A DNA stretch of 64,000 nucleotides from Panacagrimonas sp046594215 (GTDB taxonomy: Bacteria > Pseudomonadota > Gammaproteobacteria > Nevskiales > Nevskiaceae): the NCBI GenBank assembly GCA_046594215.1, contig JBKJPX010000022.1, positions 3,725 to 67,724 of the forward strand. Reading direction: 5' to 3'. A model generated the notes under the pieces. It made no database searches, was not told the origin of the DNA, and worked only from the letters and a program-made list of their open reading frames with translations. Positions 52,494-61,717 of the stretch are shown one piece after another (within the stretch, counting starts at the first letter, position 1; every line of letters starts with the position of its first letter). Position numbers and translations under genes: made by a program.

Positions 52494-53675
52494 ATGCCTG
52501 CCCCGAATAACCCCCGCCTGGTGCGGGGGTGTTTTTTTGCGCTCGCACTGACGCTCGCGAGCGGTATGGCCCTCGCTGCGCCGTACACGCCAGGCGACGA
52601 CGCGACGGTCATCGAGCACCTGCCCGCGGACGCGCGTGGCGACGCGCTTCGCCGGGTCGCGGAGTTGCGCCAGGCGACACCCGCCACCGATCCCACCGTG
52701 GCCGTCACCCTCGCGCGTCGCTACATCGAACGATCACGCGCGCAGGCCGATCCCCGGCTGCTGGGCTATGCCGAAGGCCTGCTCGCGCCCTGGCTGAAAG
52801 CACCCGAGGTGCCGACCGAGGTCCTCCTGCTGGGCGCGACCCTGCACCAGGCGCGTCACCAGTTCGACGTGGCGCTGGGCGATCTCGACCGCGTGTTTGC
52901 GCGACAACCGGACAACCCGCAGGCCTGGCTCACGCGTGCCACGATCCTGCGCGTGCAGGGCCGCTATCCCGAGGCGATGCAGGCCTGCGCGCGGCTGCAG
53001 AAGGTCGCGCCGGGCTTCGCCGGTGATCTTTGCGCCCTCGCCGTTCGCGGCCTGTCCGGCGACCTCTCCGGCGCGCTCGCCGGGATGGGCCCGCTTCAGG
53101 CGCTGGCGCCTCAGCAAGCGCCCGCCGTGCAGTCCTGGTTCGACGCCGAACTCGCCGACATGCTCGAACGGGCGGGCCGGCGCGACGAGGCCGAGGCGCA
53201 CTACGTGTCGGCGCTCAAGCGCGACGCGACCGAGCCCGGAATGCTGGCCGCTTACGCGGACTTCCTGCTCGATGCGAACAGGCCGGCCGATGCCGCGCGG
53301 CTGACGGCGCCCCTGCTGCGCATCGACGCGCTGCGGCTGCGCAATGCCATCGCGCGTCGACGCCTGGGCGAGGAGCCCGACGAAGACATCGCGTCGCTTG
53401 CCTCGGGCTTCGAGGCAGCGCACCGCCGCGGCGAAGATCTTCACCTGCGCGAGGAAGCGCGCTTCGCGCTGGAGATCCTGCACGACGCGCCGCGTGCGCT
53501 CGATCTCGCCCAGCGCAACTGGAAGGTCCAGCACGAGGCCTGGGACCTGCGCCTGCTGCTTGCATCGGCCGCGGCTGCGGGGATGCCGGCCGCGGCACAG
53601 GAAGCTCGCGACTGGCTTGCCCGTTCGAAGCTGCAGGACCAGCGGCTCGACGCGCTGCGCAAGGCAGCGCCATGA
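52494..53675 (+). CDS. Exported TPR protein, start overlaps a terminator
   Basis: 393 residues. Signal peptide LVRGCFFALALTLASGMALA, then helical TPR-like repeats (LGYAEGLLAPWLKAPEVPTE, AWLTRATILRVQGRYPEAMQ, LADMLERAGRRDEAEAHYVS). Codons 6-15 coincide with the hairpin and T tract of an intrinsic terminator, so translation may begin at GTG 52521, or the gene is made only from read-through RNA. Overlaps the HupE-like gene by ATGA. Confidence 0.75.
   Translation: MPAPNNPRLVRGCFFALALTLASGMALAAPYTPGDDATVIEHLPADARGDALRRVAELRQATPATDPTVAVTLARRYIERSRAQADPRLLGYAEGLLAPWLKAPEVPTEVLLLGATLHQARHQFDVALGDLDRVFARQPDNPQAWLTRATILRVQGRYPEAMQACARLQKVAPGFAGDLCALAVRGLSGDLSGALAGMGPLQALAPQQAPAVQSWFDAELADMLERAGRRDEAEAHYVSALKRDATEPGMLAAYADFLLDANRPADAARLTAPLLRIDALRLRNAIARRRLGEEPDEDIASLASGFEAAHRRGEDLHLREEARFALEILHDAPRALDLAQRNWKVQHEAWDLRLLLASAAAAGMPAAAQEARDWLARSKLQDQRLDALRKAAP
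52510..52538 (+). terminator. Canonical intrinsic terminator inside coding start
   Basis: ACCCCCGC (52510-52517), loop CTGGT, GCGGGGGT (52523-52530), then G and seven T. Perfect eight-base GC stem with T7: the strongest intrinsic terminator in the window. It lies 28 bases after the small lipoprotein stop and inside the signal-peptide codons of the next gene. Confidence 0.85.
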
Positions 53676-54787
53676 AGGTCCTTCGCTGGATCGCCGGCAG
53701 CCTGCTGTTGCTCGTCGCGGGTGCCGCGCAGGCGCATCGCCCGAGCGATGCCTTCCTCACGCTGGACGTGCACGGCCGCGAGATCCGCGGGCAATGGGAG
53801 ATCGCGCTGCGCGACCTCGCCGTGGTGGCCGACCTCGACCGCAATCACGACAACGAGCTCACCTGGGGGGAGCTGCGGGCGGGCCTGCCGCTGCTCGAAC
53901 CCGCGTTGCTGGCCACGCTCCACGTGACTGGCGACGGCAGGGACTGTTCGCTTCGCGTGGCGGAGCTGCAGCTCAACGATCGCGTCGACGGCCACTTCGC
54001 GTGGTTCGCGCTCGAAGGCGAGTGCGGGACGCCACCGCGGGAGCTCGAGATCGGCTACCGCTTCCTTTTCGACCTCGACCCCACGCACCGCGGGATCCTC
54101 GCCCTGACGGCGCAAGACGCCTCGCATTCCGCGGTGCTGGGGCCCGACGACACGGCCCGCAGATTCGTCCTGGCCGATCCGTCTCGGTGGAGCGCCTTTC
54201 GCGATTACCTCGAGAACGGCGCCTGGCACATCTGGATCGGCTACGACCACATCCTGTTCCTGCTGGCGTTGCTGCTGCCTGCGGTGCTGCGCGTGTCGAA
54301 CGGCCGGTGGACCTCGCAGCCGGAACTGCGCCCTGCACTATGGAACGTGCTGGGGGTGGTGACGGCGTTCACGCTCGCCCACTCGGTCACCCTCACGCTG
54401 GCGGCGCTCGACGTGCTGCGGCTGCCGGGCCGGCTCGTGGAGTCGGCGATCGCGGCCACGGTGATGCTCGCGGCGCTGAACAACATCCGCCCGGTGGTCG
54501 AGCGCGCACGCTGGGCGATGGCCTTCGGCTTCGGGCTGATTCATGGCTTCGGCTTCGCCTCGGTGCTGGGCGAACTGGGATTGCCGCAGAACGCGCGGCT
54601 ACTCGCGCTGGTGGGGTTCAATCTGGGCGTGGAGATCGGCCAGCTCGGCATCGTGGTGATTGCCGTGCCGCTCGCGTTCTCGATGCGCAACACGGCGTTC
54701 TATCGCACCGGCGTACGGCTGTACGGGTCCGGGATCGTGGTGCTGCTCGCGCTGTGGTGGTTGTTGCAGCGCAGCGGGGTGCTCTAG
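53672..54787 (+). CDS. HupE/UreJ_2-family membrane protein
   Basis: 371 residues. Signal peptide ending AAQAHRPSDAF; a periplasmic beta domain (25-180); then six to seven helices with conserved histidines in HIWIGYDHILFLLALLLPAV, FTLAHSVTLTLAAL and GFGLIHGFGFASVLGELG. HupE/UreJ proteins carry or bind nickel/cobalt, but no hydrogenase or urease is near, so the metal is uncertain. Coupled to the TPR gene. Confidence 0.82.
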   Translation: MKVLRWIAGSLLLLVAGAAQAHRPSDAFLTLDVHGREIRGQWEIALRDLAVVADLDRNHDNELTWGELRAGLPLLEPALLATLHVTGDGRDCSLRVAELQLNDRVDGHFAWFALEGECGTPPRELEIGYRFLFDLDPTHRGILALTAQDASHSAVLGPDDTARRFVLADPSRWSAFRDYLENGAWHIWIGYDHILFLLALLLPAVLRVSNGRWTSQPELRPALWNVLGVVTAFTLAHSVTLTLAALDVLRLPGRLVESAIAATVMLAALNNIRPVVERARWAMAFGFGLIHGFGFASVLGELGLPQNARLLALVGFNLGVEIGQLGIVVIAVPLAFSMRNTAFYRTGVRLYGSGIVVLLALWWLLQRSGVL

Positions 54788-54872
54788 CGGGGTCCGCGGC
54801 CTGGACGTTGAATTCGCGACGCGGAAGATCCGGGTTTTTCCTCGACGCGGAGACGGCCGGACCCCATCCGGG

Positions 54873-55610
54873 TTACGGGGTTCGAAGATCGCCTGCGATG
54901 CTCTGAAGGATGGCGAGCGCTGCAACGCCGGCGGTCTCCGTGCGCAGCACGCGCGGACCCAGCTGCACCCCGACGCACCCTGCCTTGCCCGCGACACGCA
55001 GCTCATCGGCACTCAGGCCACCCTCGGGTCCCACCACGAGACTGATCGCCCCGGCAGCGGCGTCCACCCAGGCCAGTCCCCGCGTCGCCAGCGGATCGAG
55101 CACGAGGCGCGTGCCCTTCGCCGGAATCCCGAGCCAGTCGGCGAACTTCATCACCGGGTGCAGTTCGGGAATCCGCGTGCGCCCGCTCTGCTCGCAGGCC
55201 GAGATCATCACCGCACGCCAGTGATCGAGCCGCTTGGCCTCGCGCTCGCGGTCGAGGTGCACGTTGGTCCGCTCGGTGACGACCGGGACGATCGCGCTGA
55301 CGCCGAGCTCGACGGCCTTCTGCACCGTCCAGTCCATGCGCTCGCCCTTGGAGATGCCCTGCACCAGCACGAGGTCGAGCGCGGATTCGCGATCGACATC
55401 GCGGAACGCGCCGATCCTTAGGCTCGCGCCGCGCTTGGCCACGGTCTCCAGCACGGCCTCGTATTCGCCGCCCTGCCCGTTGAACACGACCAACGTGTCG
55501 CCGGCCTGCATGCGCAGAACCTGGACGAGATGGCGGAACGGACCTTCAGGCAGTTCGACGAGCGCGCCGTGTGCGAGCGGCGCTTCGAAGTAGACGCGCG
55601 ACTCACTCAT
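54873..55610 (-). CDS. rsmE: 16S rRNA (uracil1498-N3)-methyltransferase
   Basis: 245 residues. SPOUT-family knot motifs LVVGPEGGLSADEL and LGPRVLRTETAGVAALAILQ, with HLVQVLRMQAGDTLVVFNGQ in the N-domain. Methylates U1498 of 16S rRNA. Overlaps bioA by eight bases. Confidence 0.95.
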   Translation of the reverse strand: MSESRVYFEAPLAHGALVELPEGPFRHLVQVLRMQAGDTLVVFNGQGGEYEAVLETVAKRGASLRIGAFRDVDRESALDLVLVQGISKGERMDWTVQKAVELGVSAIVPVVTERTNVHLDREREAKRLDHWRAVMISACEQSGRTRIPELHPVMKFADWLGIPAKGTRLVLDPLATRGLAWVDAAAGAISLVVGPEGGLSADELRVAGKAGCVGVQLGPRVLRTETAGVAALAILQSIAGDLRTP

Positions 55611-57003
55611 CGCGGGTGGCGAAGTCGATCGCCTCGATGGCGATCTTGGCCATGGCCTCGACCTCGCGCGGCTCGATCACGTAGGGCGGCATGAAATAGA
55701 TGACGTCGCCGAGCGGGCGCAGCAGCACGCCGAACTCCTTGTGCGACGTCAGCGCATGGCGGTAGGCACGCAGGCCGCGTCGCTCCGATGCGGGAAAAGG
55801 CTCCCGGTTGCGCGTGCTCTTCGCCAGCTCGATGGCCAGGATCAGGCCCTGCTGGCGCACTTCGGCGACGTAGCGATGCGAGCGCAGCGGCGCCGTCGAC
55901 GACCACAGGAATTGTCCGAGCAGGCGTGTACGCGCGATCCAGTCCTGCTCGGCGAACACGTCGAGCGTCGCCAGCGCGGCGCGACAGGCAAGCGGGTTGC
56001 CCGTGTAGGAATGCGAGTGCAGGAAGGCTTTCCCGGCGCGGTGCTCGGCGTAGAAAGCCTGGTAGATCGCGTCGTCCGTGAGCACGCAGGCCAGCGGCAA
56101 GGTGCCGCCCGTGAGGCCCTTCGAAAGGCATAGGAAGTCCGGCGAGACCCCGGCCCATTCGCAGGCGAACATCATGCCGGTGCGGCCGAAGCCCACCGCG
56201 ATCTCGTCGGCGATCAGGTGCACGCCGTGGCGGTTGCACGCTTCGCGCAGCAGGCTCAGGTACACCGGGTGGTACATGCGCATGCCGCCGGCGCATTGCA
56301 CCAGCGGCTCGAGGATCACGGCGCAGGCCTCGTGGGCGTGGTGCTCGAGCGCCAGCTCCATGTCCGCGAACATCCGTCGCGTGTGGTCTTCCCAGGACGT
56401 GCCCGGCGCGCGCTCGTAGCAGTCCGGCGAGGCCACGTGGATGGGCTTCATGAGCAGCGGCGCGTAGGTGTCGCGGTACAGGCCGGTGTGGCCGACCGCG
56501 AGCGCGCCCAGCGTCTCGCCGTGGTAGCCGTTGGTGAGCGCGATGTAGCGTGTCTTCTGCGGCTTCCCGACGTTGCGCCAGTAGTGGAAGCTCATCTTCA
56601 GCGCCGCTTCCACCGCGGCCGAGCCGTTGTCGACGAAGAAGCAGCGGTCGAGGCCCTTGGGCGCGAGCTTGCACAGGCGTTCGGCGAGCTGCACCGCGGG
56701 TTCGTGCGTGAACCCCGCGAAGATCACGTGGTCCAGCGTGTCGAGCTGGTCCTTGAGCGAGCTCACGATGTGCGGATGCCGGTGGCCGAAGATGTTCGTC
56801 CACCAGGAACTGACCGCGTCGATGTAGCGGCGGCCGTCGTGATCCTCCAGCCAGATGCCCTCGGCCTTGCGGATGGGAATCAGCGGGATCGCCGCTTCGG
56901 CGCCGCCCGCGTGATCACTCATCTGCGTGCAGGGATGCCAGACGTGCGCGAGGCTGCGCGCCGCGAGGTCCGCGTTGGTGCTCTTGGCTGGCTCGGACTT
57001 CAC
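55603..57003 (-). CDS. bioA: Adenosylmethionine-8-amino-7-oxononanoate aminotransferase
   Basis: 466 residues, slightly long. HVWHPCTQMSDH substrate loop, DAVSSWWTNIFGHRHP, NGYHGETLGALAVG, and FLCLSKGLTGGTLPLACVLT with the PLP Lys. Makes diaminopelargonate from KAPA and SAM in biotin synthesis. No other bio gene is in the window. Confidence 0.95.
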   Translation of the reverse strand: MKSEPAKSTNADLAARSLAHVWHPCTQMSDHAGGAEAAIPLIPIRKAEGIWLEDHDGRRYIDAVSSWWTNIFGHRHPHIVSSLKDQLDTLDHVIFAGFTHEPAVQLAERLCKLAPKGLDRCFFVDNGSAAVEAALKMSFHYWRNVGKPQKTRYIALTNGYHGETLGALAVGHTGLYRDTYAPLLMKPIHVASPDCYERAPGTSWEDHTRRMFADMELALEHHAHEACAVILEPLVQCAGGMRMYHPVYLSLLREACNRHGVHLIADEIAVGFGRTGMMFACEWAGVSPDFLCLSKGLTGGTLPLACVLTDDAIYQAFYAEHRAGKAFLHSHSYTGNPLACRAALATLDVFAEQDWIARTRLLGQFLWSSTAPLRSHRYVAEVRQQGLILAIELAKSTRNREPFPASERRGLRAYRHALTSHKEFGVLLRPLGDVIYFMPPYVIEPREVEAMAKIAIEAIDFATRDE

Positions 57004-57069
57004 GGCCGTCTCGGGAGAAAAGGAAATCGCCGCCTGCTCGCGACGGATCGCGGACAGGCAAGAGGTCGG

Positions 57070-58392
57070 TTACAGCACCTTGATCAACACCGCCGAATTG
57101 CGCTGCCAGTTGTACATCTGCTGGCGCTGCATCGGCAGGTCCGCGAGCTTGCCCGGCGCGAAGCCGTGCTCGAGAAACCAGTGCGGCGTGTGCGTGGTCA
57201 GTGCGAACAGCCGGCGGATGCCGAGCTTGCGCGCGGTCTCCTCCGACCGGGCCAGCAGCGCCACGGCCCGACCGGAGCGCTGGTATTCCGGGTGCACGGC
57301 CACGCAGGAGAACTCCGCCATGCTGCTGCGGGGAAACGGGAACAGCGCGCAGCAGGCCACGACCAGGCCGTCGCGCACCATCACGTCGAACTGGCCGATC
57401 TCGAGTTCGAGCTGCTCGCGCGAGCGCGGCACCAGCACACCGGCGTCCTCGAGCGGCTTGATCAGCGCCAGAATGCCGCCGACGTCCTCGATGCTGGCCT
57501 CGCGGACCGCCTCGTAATGAGCGTCGGCGTACAGCATCAGGCCCACGCCGTCGCGTGTGTACAGCTCGCGCAGCAGGGCGCCTTTGGCCTCTGCGCCCAC
57601 CAGGTGCACGCGCTTGACGCCGCCCCGCCCGGCTGCAAGCGCCGCGCTGAGGTACAGCCGGTCCTGCTCGCCGATCTGGCTGGTCGCGGCGAGCAGGCGC
57701 TCGCCCTCGGCCAGCGAGAGCTGCCCGGCATCGCCGGTGTCGTCGGCGAGCTTCCAGGTGTCGGGATCGGAATTCGACACGAAGACGAGTTTGTCGGCGC
57801 CCAGCGCAACGGCCATCGCGGTGGCGACGTCGGCCGAGCGCAGGTTGAAGATCTCGCCGGTCGGTGAGTAGCCCACCGGCGACACCAGGGCGATGCGGTC
57901 CTGGTCGAGCACGGCGCGGATCGTGTCGGTGTCGATGCGCCGCACTTCGCCCGTGTGCTGGAAGTCGACGCCGTTGCGGATGCCGAGCGGTCGCGCCGTC
58001 ACCCAGTTGCCGCTGGCGACGCGGATACGAGCACCCCCCATCGGCGTGCTGAGCAGGGAGGTCGACAGCCGGGCCTCGAGTTCCATGCGCAGGCTGCCCA
58101 CCGCGGCCTTGACGCAGTCGAGGGCCTGCAGGTCCGTGATCCGGAATTCGCCCTCGTAGCGCGGCGCCAGGCTGCGGTCGGCCAGCGCCCGGTCGATCTG
58201 GGGGCGCGCGCCGTGGACCAGCACGAGCTTCACGCCCAGGCTGTGCAGCAGCGCGAGGTCGTAGACGAAGGTCTCGAAATCCGCCCGATCGGCCACCTCG
58301 CCGCCGAACGCCACGACGAAAACGCGGCCGTTGTGGGCGTGGACGTAGGGCGCGGCAGCGCGCAGGGCAGCGACGAAATCGGACGGAAGCAT
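57070..58392 (-). CDS. argA: N-acetylglutamate synthase
   Basis: 440 residues, the classical ArgA length: an amino-acid-kinase domain (about 20-285; FVVAFGGEVADRADF, LVLVHGARPQID) followed by a GNAT acetyltransferase domain (about 290-435; CVAVHPEYQRSGRAVALLAR). First step of arginine synthesis, feedback-inhibited by arginine in relatives. A TATAAT sits five bases before ATG. Confidence 0.94.
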   Translation of the reverse strand: MLPSDFVAALRAAAPYVHAHNGRVFVVAFGGEVADRADFETFVYDLALLHSLGVKLVLVHGARPQIDRALADRSLAPRYEGEFRITDLQALDCVKAAVGSLRMELEARLSTSLLSTPMGGARIRVASGNWVTARPLGIRNGVDFQHTGEVRRIDTDTIRAVLDQDRIALVSPVGYSPTGEIFNLRSADVATAMAVALGADKLVFVSNSDPDTWKLADDTGDAGQLSLAEGERLLAATSQIGEQDRLYLSAALAAGRGGVKRVHLVGAEAKGALLRELYTRDGVGLMLYADAHYEAVREASIEDVGGILALIKPLEDAGVLVPRSREQLELEIGQFDVMVRDGLVVACCALFPFPRSSMAEFSCVAVHPEYQRSGRAVALLARSEETARKLGIRRLFALTTHTPHWFLEHGFAPGKLADLPMQRQQMYNWQRNSAVLIKVL

Positions 58393-58397
58393 TCGCG

Positions 58398-58403
58398 ATT
58401 ATA
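58398..58403 (-). promoter_or_regulatory. Consensus -10 element abutting argA
   Basis: TATAAT on the minus strand ends five bases before the argA ATG (58392). Transcription would start at the ATG itself, giving a leaderless message. AGGA-type ribosome-binding sequence is not placed correctly. No -35 consensus at 16-18 bases. Confidence 0.4.
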
Positions 58404-58548
58404 GGAGGACAGCGTCTCCGCCCTCGTAGCCCGGACAAGCCCGGGGGCCGTTCGCCTCTGAAGGCCGCCGCGGGATCGGCGGAACGATCCCGGATTGCGC
58501 ACCGGCCATGGGCGGCCCCGCACCCGCGGAGCCGCCACCTACCCCGCC

Positions 58549-58554
58549 TATACT
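58549..58554 (+). promoter_or_regulatory. -10 element abutting ygfB
   Basis: TATACT ends six bases before ATG 58561, mirroring the argA arrangement on the other side of the same divergent spacer. A leaderless start is implied; no -35 consensus. Confidence 0.4.
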
Positions 58555-58560
58555 CTGCGC

Positions 58561-59148
58561 ATGACGGATATTTCCTACGACCCGGCGCCCGAAGCGCCGG
58601 ATCACGACGAACTCGCGACCCTCCTGTTCCGGCTGGGTTACACCGAAACGGCCGCGCACTTCCACGGCGCCCTGTGTGGTGCGCTGTGCGTCGTCGATGT
58701 GGACAAACTCGACGTGGTCGAGCTCCTTCAAGAGGGCGCCACCGAGCCCGAAGCCGCGGATACCCGGGCACTGGTCCGGCTGCGCGACGTCAGCTGTGCC
58801 GACCTGCTTTCCACCGAGATGGGCTTCGAGCCCCTGCTGCCGTCCGACGCGTTCCCGCTGGCTGCACGAGTGGAAGCCCTGGCCGACTGGTGCGGCGGAT
58901 TCCTGTTCGGCCTGTCGAGCCGGCGAACGCTGGATATCCGCGGCATGTCCGAAGAGGCCCGCGAGACGCTGAAGGACCTGACGCAGTTCACGCAGGCCGG
59001 CTTCGATCCGGCCGGCGATCCCGAAGCCGAGGAGAACGCCTACGCCGAAGTGGTCGAGTACGTGCGCGTCGGCGCGCAGTTGCTCTATCTCGAACTGCGC
59101 CCGCGTCCGCCGGCCGCGGCCGAAGAATCCAACGCGACGGTGCACTGA
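58561..59148 (+). CDS. ygfB: UPF0149 family protein YgfB
   Basis: 195 residues, acidic and helical. GYTETAAHFHGALCGALCV near the start, WCGGFLFGLSSR in the middle and AYAEVVEYVRVGAQLLYLEL at the end follow YgfB. In Escherichia coli the gene lies in the same place before pepP. In Pseudomonas YgfB acts as a regulator affecting ampD-linked beta-lactam response (known for that genus). Three bases before pepP. Confidence 0.92.
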   Translation: MTDISYDPAPEAPDHDELATLLFRLGYTETAAHFHGALCGALCVVDVDKLDVVELLQEGATEPEAADTRALVRLRDVSCADLLSTEMGFEPLLPSDAFPLAARVEALADWCGGFLFGLSSRRTLDIRGMSEEARETLKDLTQFTQAGFDPAGDPEAEENAYAEVVEYVRVGAQLLYLELRPRPPAAAEESNATVH

Positions 59149-59151
59149 CCC

Positions 59152-60474
59152 ATGAAGCTCAGCCCAGTCCAACGCCAGGAACACGCCACCCGCCGCCGCG
59201 AGCTCATGCGACGCGTCGGCAGGCATGGGGTCGCCATCGTTCCCGCCGCGCACGAAGTCATCCGTGCGCGCGATACGCACTACCGCTTCCGCCAGAACAG
59301 CGACTTCGCCTACCTGACCGGCTTCCAGGAGCCGGAGTCGATCGCCGTGCTGATCCCCGGACGCGCCGACGGCGAATACGTGCTGTTCGTGCGACCCAAG
59401 GACAAGGTCCGCGAGATCTGGGACGGTCGGCGCGCCGGACCCGAAGGCGCCAGGCGCGGTTTCGGCGCCGACCAGGCCTTCGACCTCGACGAGTTCGACG
59501 AGCGCCTGCCCGGCCTGCTCGCCGGGCGCGAGGTTCTGCACTACACGCTGGGCGAATTCCCCGAGATGGATGCGCGCGTGTCTCGACTCGTGCGTCACCT
59601 GCGCGAAGTCTCGCGTCGCGGCGCGGCGGCGCCGACCACGGTGGTCGCGCTGGAAACGACCTTGCACGAGATGCGCCTGTTCAAGCGCCCCACGGAAATC
59701 GCGTTGATGCGCAGGGCCTGCCAGGTCTCGGCCGCCGCGCACGTACGCGCAATGCGAGCCACCAAGCCTGGCCGTTACGAGTGGCAGGTCGCGGCGGAGA
59801 TCCACTCGGAGTTCGACGCGCACGACATGCAACCGGGCTACGGCTCGATCGTCGGCGGCGGCGACAACGCCTGCATCCTTCACTACGTCGAGAACGACGC
59901 CAAGCTGCGCGACGGCGACCTGCTGCTCATCGATGCCGGCGGCGAACTCGCCGGCTACACGGCCGACATCACGCGCACCTTCCCCGTGAGCGGAAAGTTC
60001 ACGCCCGAGCAGAAGGCCGTCTACGAGGTCGTGCTCGAAGCGCAGAAGGCCGCGCTCCGGCAGATGCGTCCCGGCGTGTCATCCGGCAAGCCGCACGAGG
60101 CGGCCACGCGCACGCTCACCGAGGGCATGGTCGAGCTGGGCCTGCTGAAGGGCCGGCCCGACGCGCTGATCAAGGCCGAGAAGCACCGCGCTTTCTACAT
60201 GCACGGCACCGGCCATTGGCTGGGCATGGACGTGCACGACGTCGGCCGCTACCGCATCGACGGCCGCTACCGGCCGTTCGAGCCGGGCATGGTGATGACG
60301 GTCGAACCCGGCCTGTACATCGCGCCCGGCACCAAGGGCGTGAACCGAAAATTCTGGGGCATCGGCATCCGCATCGAGGACGATGTGCTCATCACCAAGG
60401 ACGGTCACGAGGTCCTCACGGGTGACGTGCCCAAGTCGGTGCGAGACATCGAACGCCTGATGACGGCGGCCTGA
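59152..60474 (+). CDS. pepP: Xaa-Pro aminopeptidase
   Basis: 440 residues. N-terminal AMP_N domain (DTHYRFRQNSDFAYLTGFQE) and pita-bread domain with the five metal ligands: DAGGELAGYTADITR, HGTGHWLGMDVHD, TVEPGLYI and IRIEDDV. Removes an N-terminal residue before proline. Second gene of ygfB-pepP-ubiH-ubiI. Confidence 0.95.
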   Translation: MKLSPVQRQEHATRRRELMRRVGRHGVAIVPAAHEVIRARDTHYRFRQNSDFAYLTGFQEPESIAVLIPGRADGEYVLFVRPKDKVREIWDGRRAGPEGARRGFGADQAFDLDEFDERLPGLLAGREVLHYTLGEFPEMDARVSRLVRHLREVSRRGAAAPTTVVALETTLHEMRLFKRPTEIALMRRACQVSAAAHVRAMRATKPGRYEWQVAAEIHSEFDAHDMQPGYGSIVGGGDNACILHYVENDAKLRDGDLLLIDAGGELAGYTADITRTFPVSGKFTPEQKAVYEVVLEAQKAALRQMRPGVSSGKPHEAATRTLTEGMVELGLLKGRPDALIKAEKHRAFYMHGTGHWLGMDVHDVGRYRIDGRYRPFEPGMVMTVEPGLYIAPGTKGVNRKFWGIGIRIEDDVLITKDGHEVLTGDVPKSVRDIERLMTAA

Positions 60475-60496
60475 TGCCGCTCGCATCGCGCAGACG

Positions 60497-61717
60497 ATGA
60501 CGCCCGACGCAGAACCCTTCGACGTCGCCATCGTCGGCGGCGGTCTCGTCGGCTGCAGCCTGGCGGTCGCGCTGTCGCAGCAGAACCGCCGCATCGCGCT
60601 CATCGAGGCGATGCCGGTGCGCGCCGAAGTCGCTGCCTGGGACGAGCGCTGCATCGCGCTCAACGCGGCCTCGCGCCGCATCCTCGAGGCCATCGGCGTG
60701 TGGGATGCGCTCGCCGACGCCGCCGAGCCGATTCTCTCGACGCACATCTCCGAACGCGGGCGCTTCGGCGCCGTGCGCTTCACGGCCGCGCAAGCCGGGC
60801 TGCCGGCGCTCGGATACAACACGCCCCTGCGCACGATCAACGACGGCCTCTGGCAGCGCGCGCGCGCCGCCGGCGTCGAGGTCCGGTGCCCCGTGCGGCT
60901 GGCCGGCATGGACGTGCTGGCCGATCGTGTCTCGCTGCGCCTGCAGGCAGGCGAGGACGAGCCGCCGACCCGCCTGTCCGCACGCTTGATCGTGGCTGCC
61001 GACGGCGCGCGCTCCGCGGTGCGCGACGCGCTGGGACTCTCCGCCGAGACGCGCGACTACGGGCAGTCCGCCATCGTCACCGCCGTGCGCCCGAAGTACG
61101 CGCATGCCGGCGTCGCCTACGAACGCTTCCTCTCGACCGGCCCGCTCGCGGTGCTGCCCAAGCCCGACGACGCGCAGGGACATGCCTGCTCGCTGGTCTG
61201 GACGGTGCCCACGGCGCGGCTGGCCGAGTTGAGCGCGCTCGACGATGAGGCCTTCCTCGCCCTCGCGATGCACGAGTTCGGCGAACGCCTCGGCCGCCTC
61301 GCGGTCGTGGGCCGCCGGCAGAGCTACCCGCTGTCGCGCGTGATGAACGAGCGGCTCACCGCGCCGCGAACGGTGTTCGTGGGCAACGCGGCGCAGAGCC
61401 TGCACCCGGTCGCCGCGCAGGGCTTCAACCTGGGGCTGCGCGACGTCGCGACCCTGGCCGAGCTGCTCGAGGAACAGGCCGACAGCGGGGCCGCGGCGCT
61501 GCTGGCCGAGTACGCCACGCGCCGCGAGCAGGACCGCGTGCGCGTCGCCGACTTCACCGATCGCCTCGTGCGCCTGTTCTCGAACAGCGTGCCCGGCCTG
61601 CGTGGCCTGCGGCACCTGGGCCTGCTGTTTCTCGAGCTGGACACGCCGGCGCGCGATGCCGTGCTGCGCCAGAACCTGGGCTTCGGCGGTCCGGTGCCCG
61701 CGATGGCGCGCGCCTGA
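60497..61717 (+). CDS. ubiH: 2-octaprenyl-6-methoxyphenol hydroxylase
   Basis: 406 residues. FAD motif VAIVGGGLVGCSLAVALSQ, WDERCIALNAASRRIL, and FVGNAAQSLHPVAAQGFNLG. Ubiquinone ring hydroxylation, inner-membrane associated. UbiH rather than UbiF is chosen from its place immediately after pepP. Its stop shares a base with the next start. Confidence 0.92.
   Translation: MTPDAEPFDVAIVGGGLVGCSLAVALSQQNRRIALIEAMPVRAEVAAWDERCIALNAASRRILEAIGVWDALADAAEPILSTHISERGRFGAVRFTAAQAGLPALGYNTPLRTINDGLWQRARAAGVEVRCPVRLAGMDVLADRVSLRLQAGEDEPPTRLSARLIVAADGARSAVRDALGLSAETRDYGQSAIVTAVRPKYAHAGVAYERFLSTGPLAVLPKPDDAQGHACSLVWTVPTARLAELSALDDEAFLALAMHEFGERLGRLAVVGRRQSYPLSRVMNERLTAPRTVFVGNAAQSLHPVAAQGFNLGLRDVATLAELLEEQADSGAAALLAEYATRREQDRVRVADFTDRLVRLFSNSVPGLRGLRHLGLLFLELDTPARDAVLRQNLGFGGPVPAMARA

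Noticed and set aside
58428..58450. REP-like palindrome TAGCCCGGAC
   Set aside because: Similar TAGCCCGG strings occur at 8461, 29297 and 58430, but they are short and GC-typical; not enough to call a repeat family.
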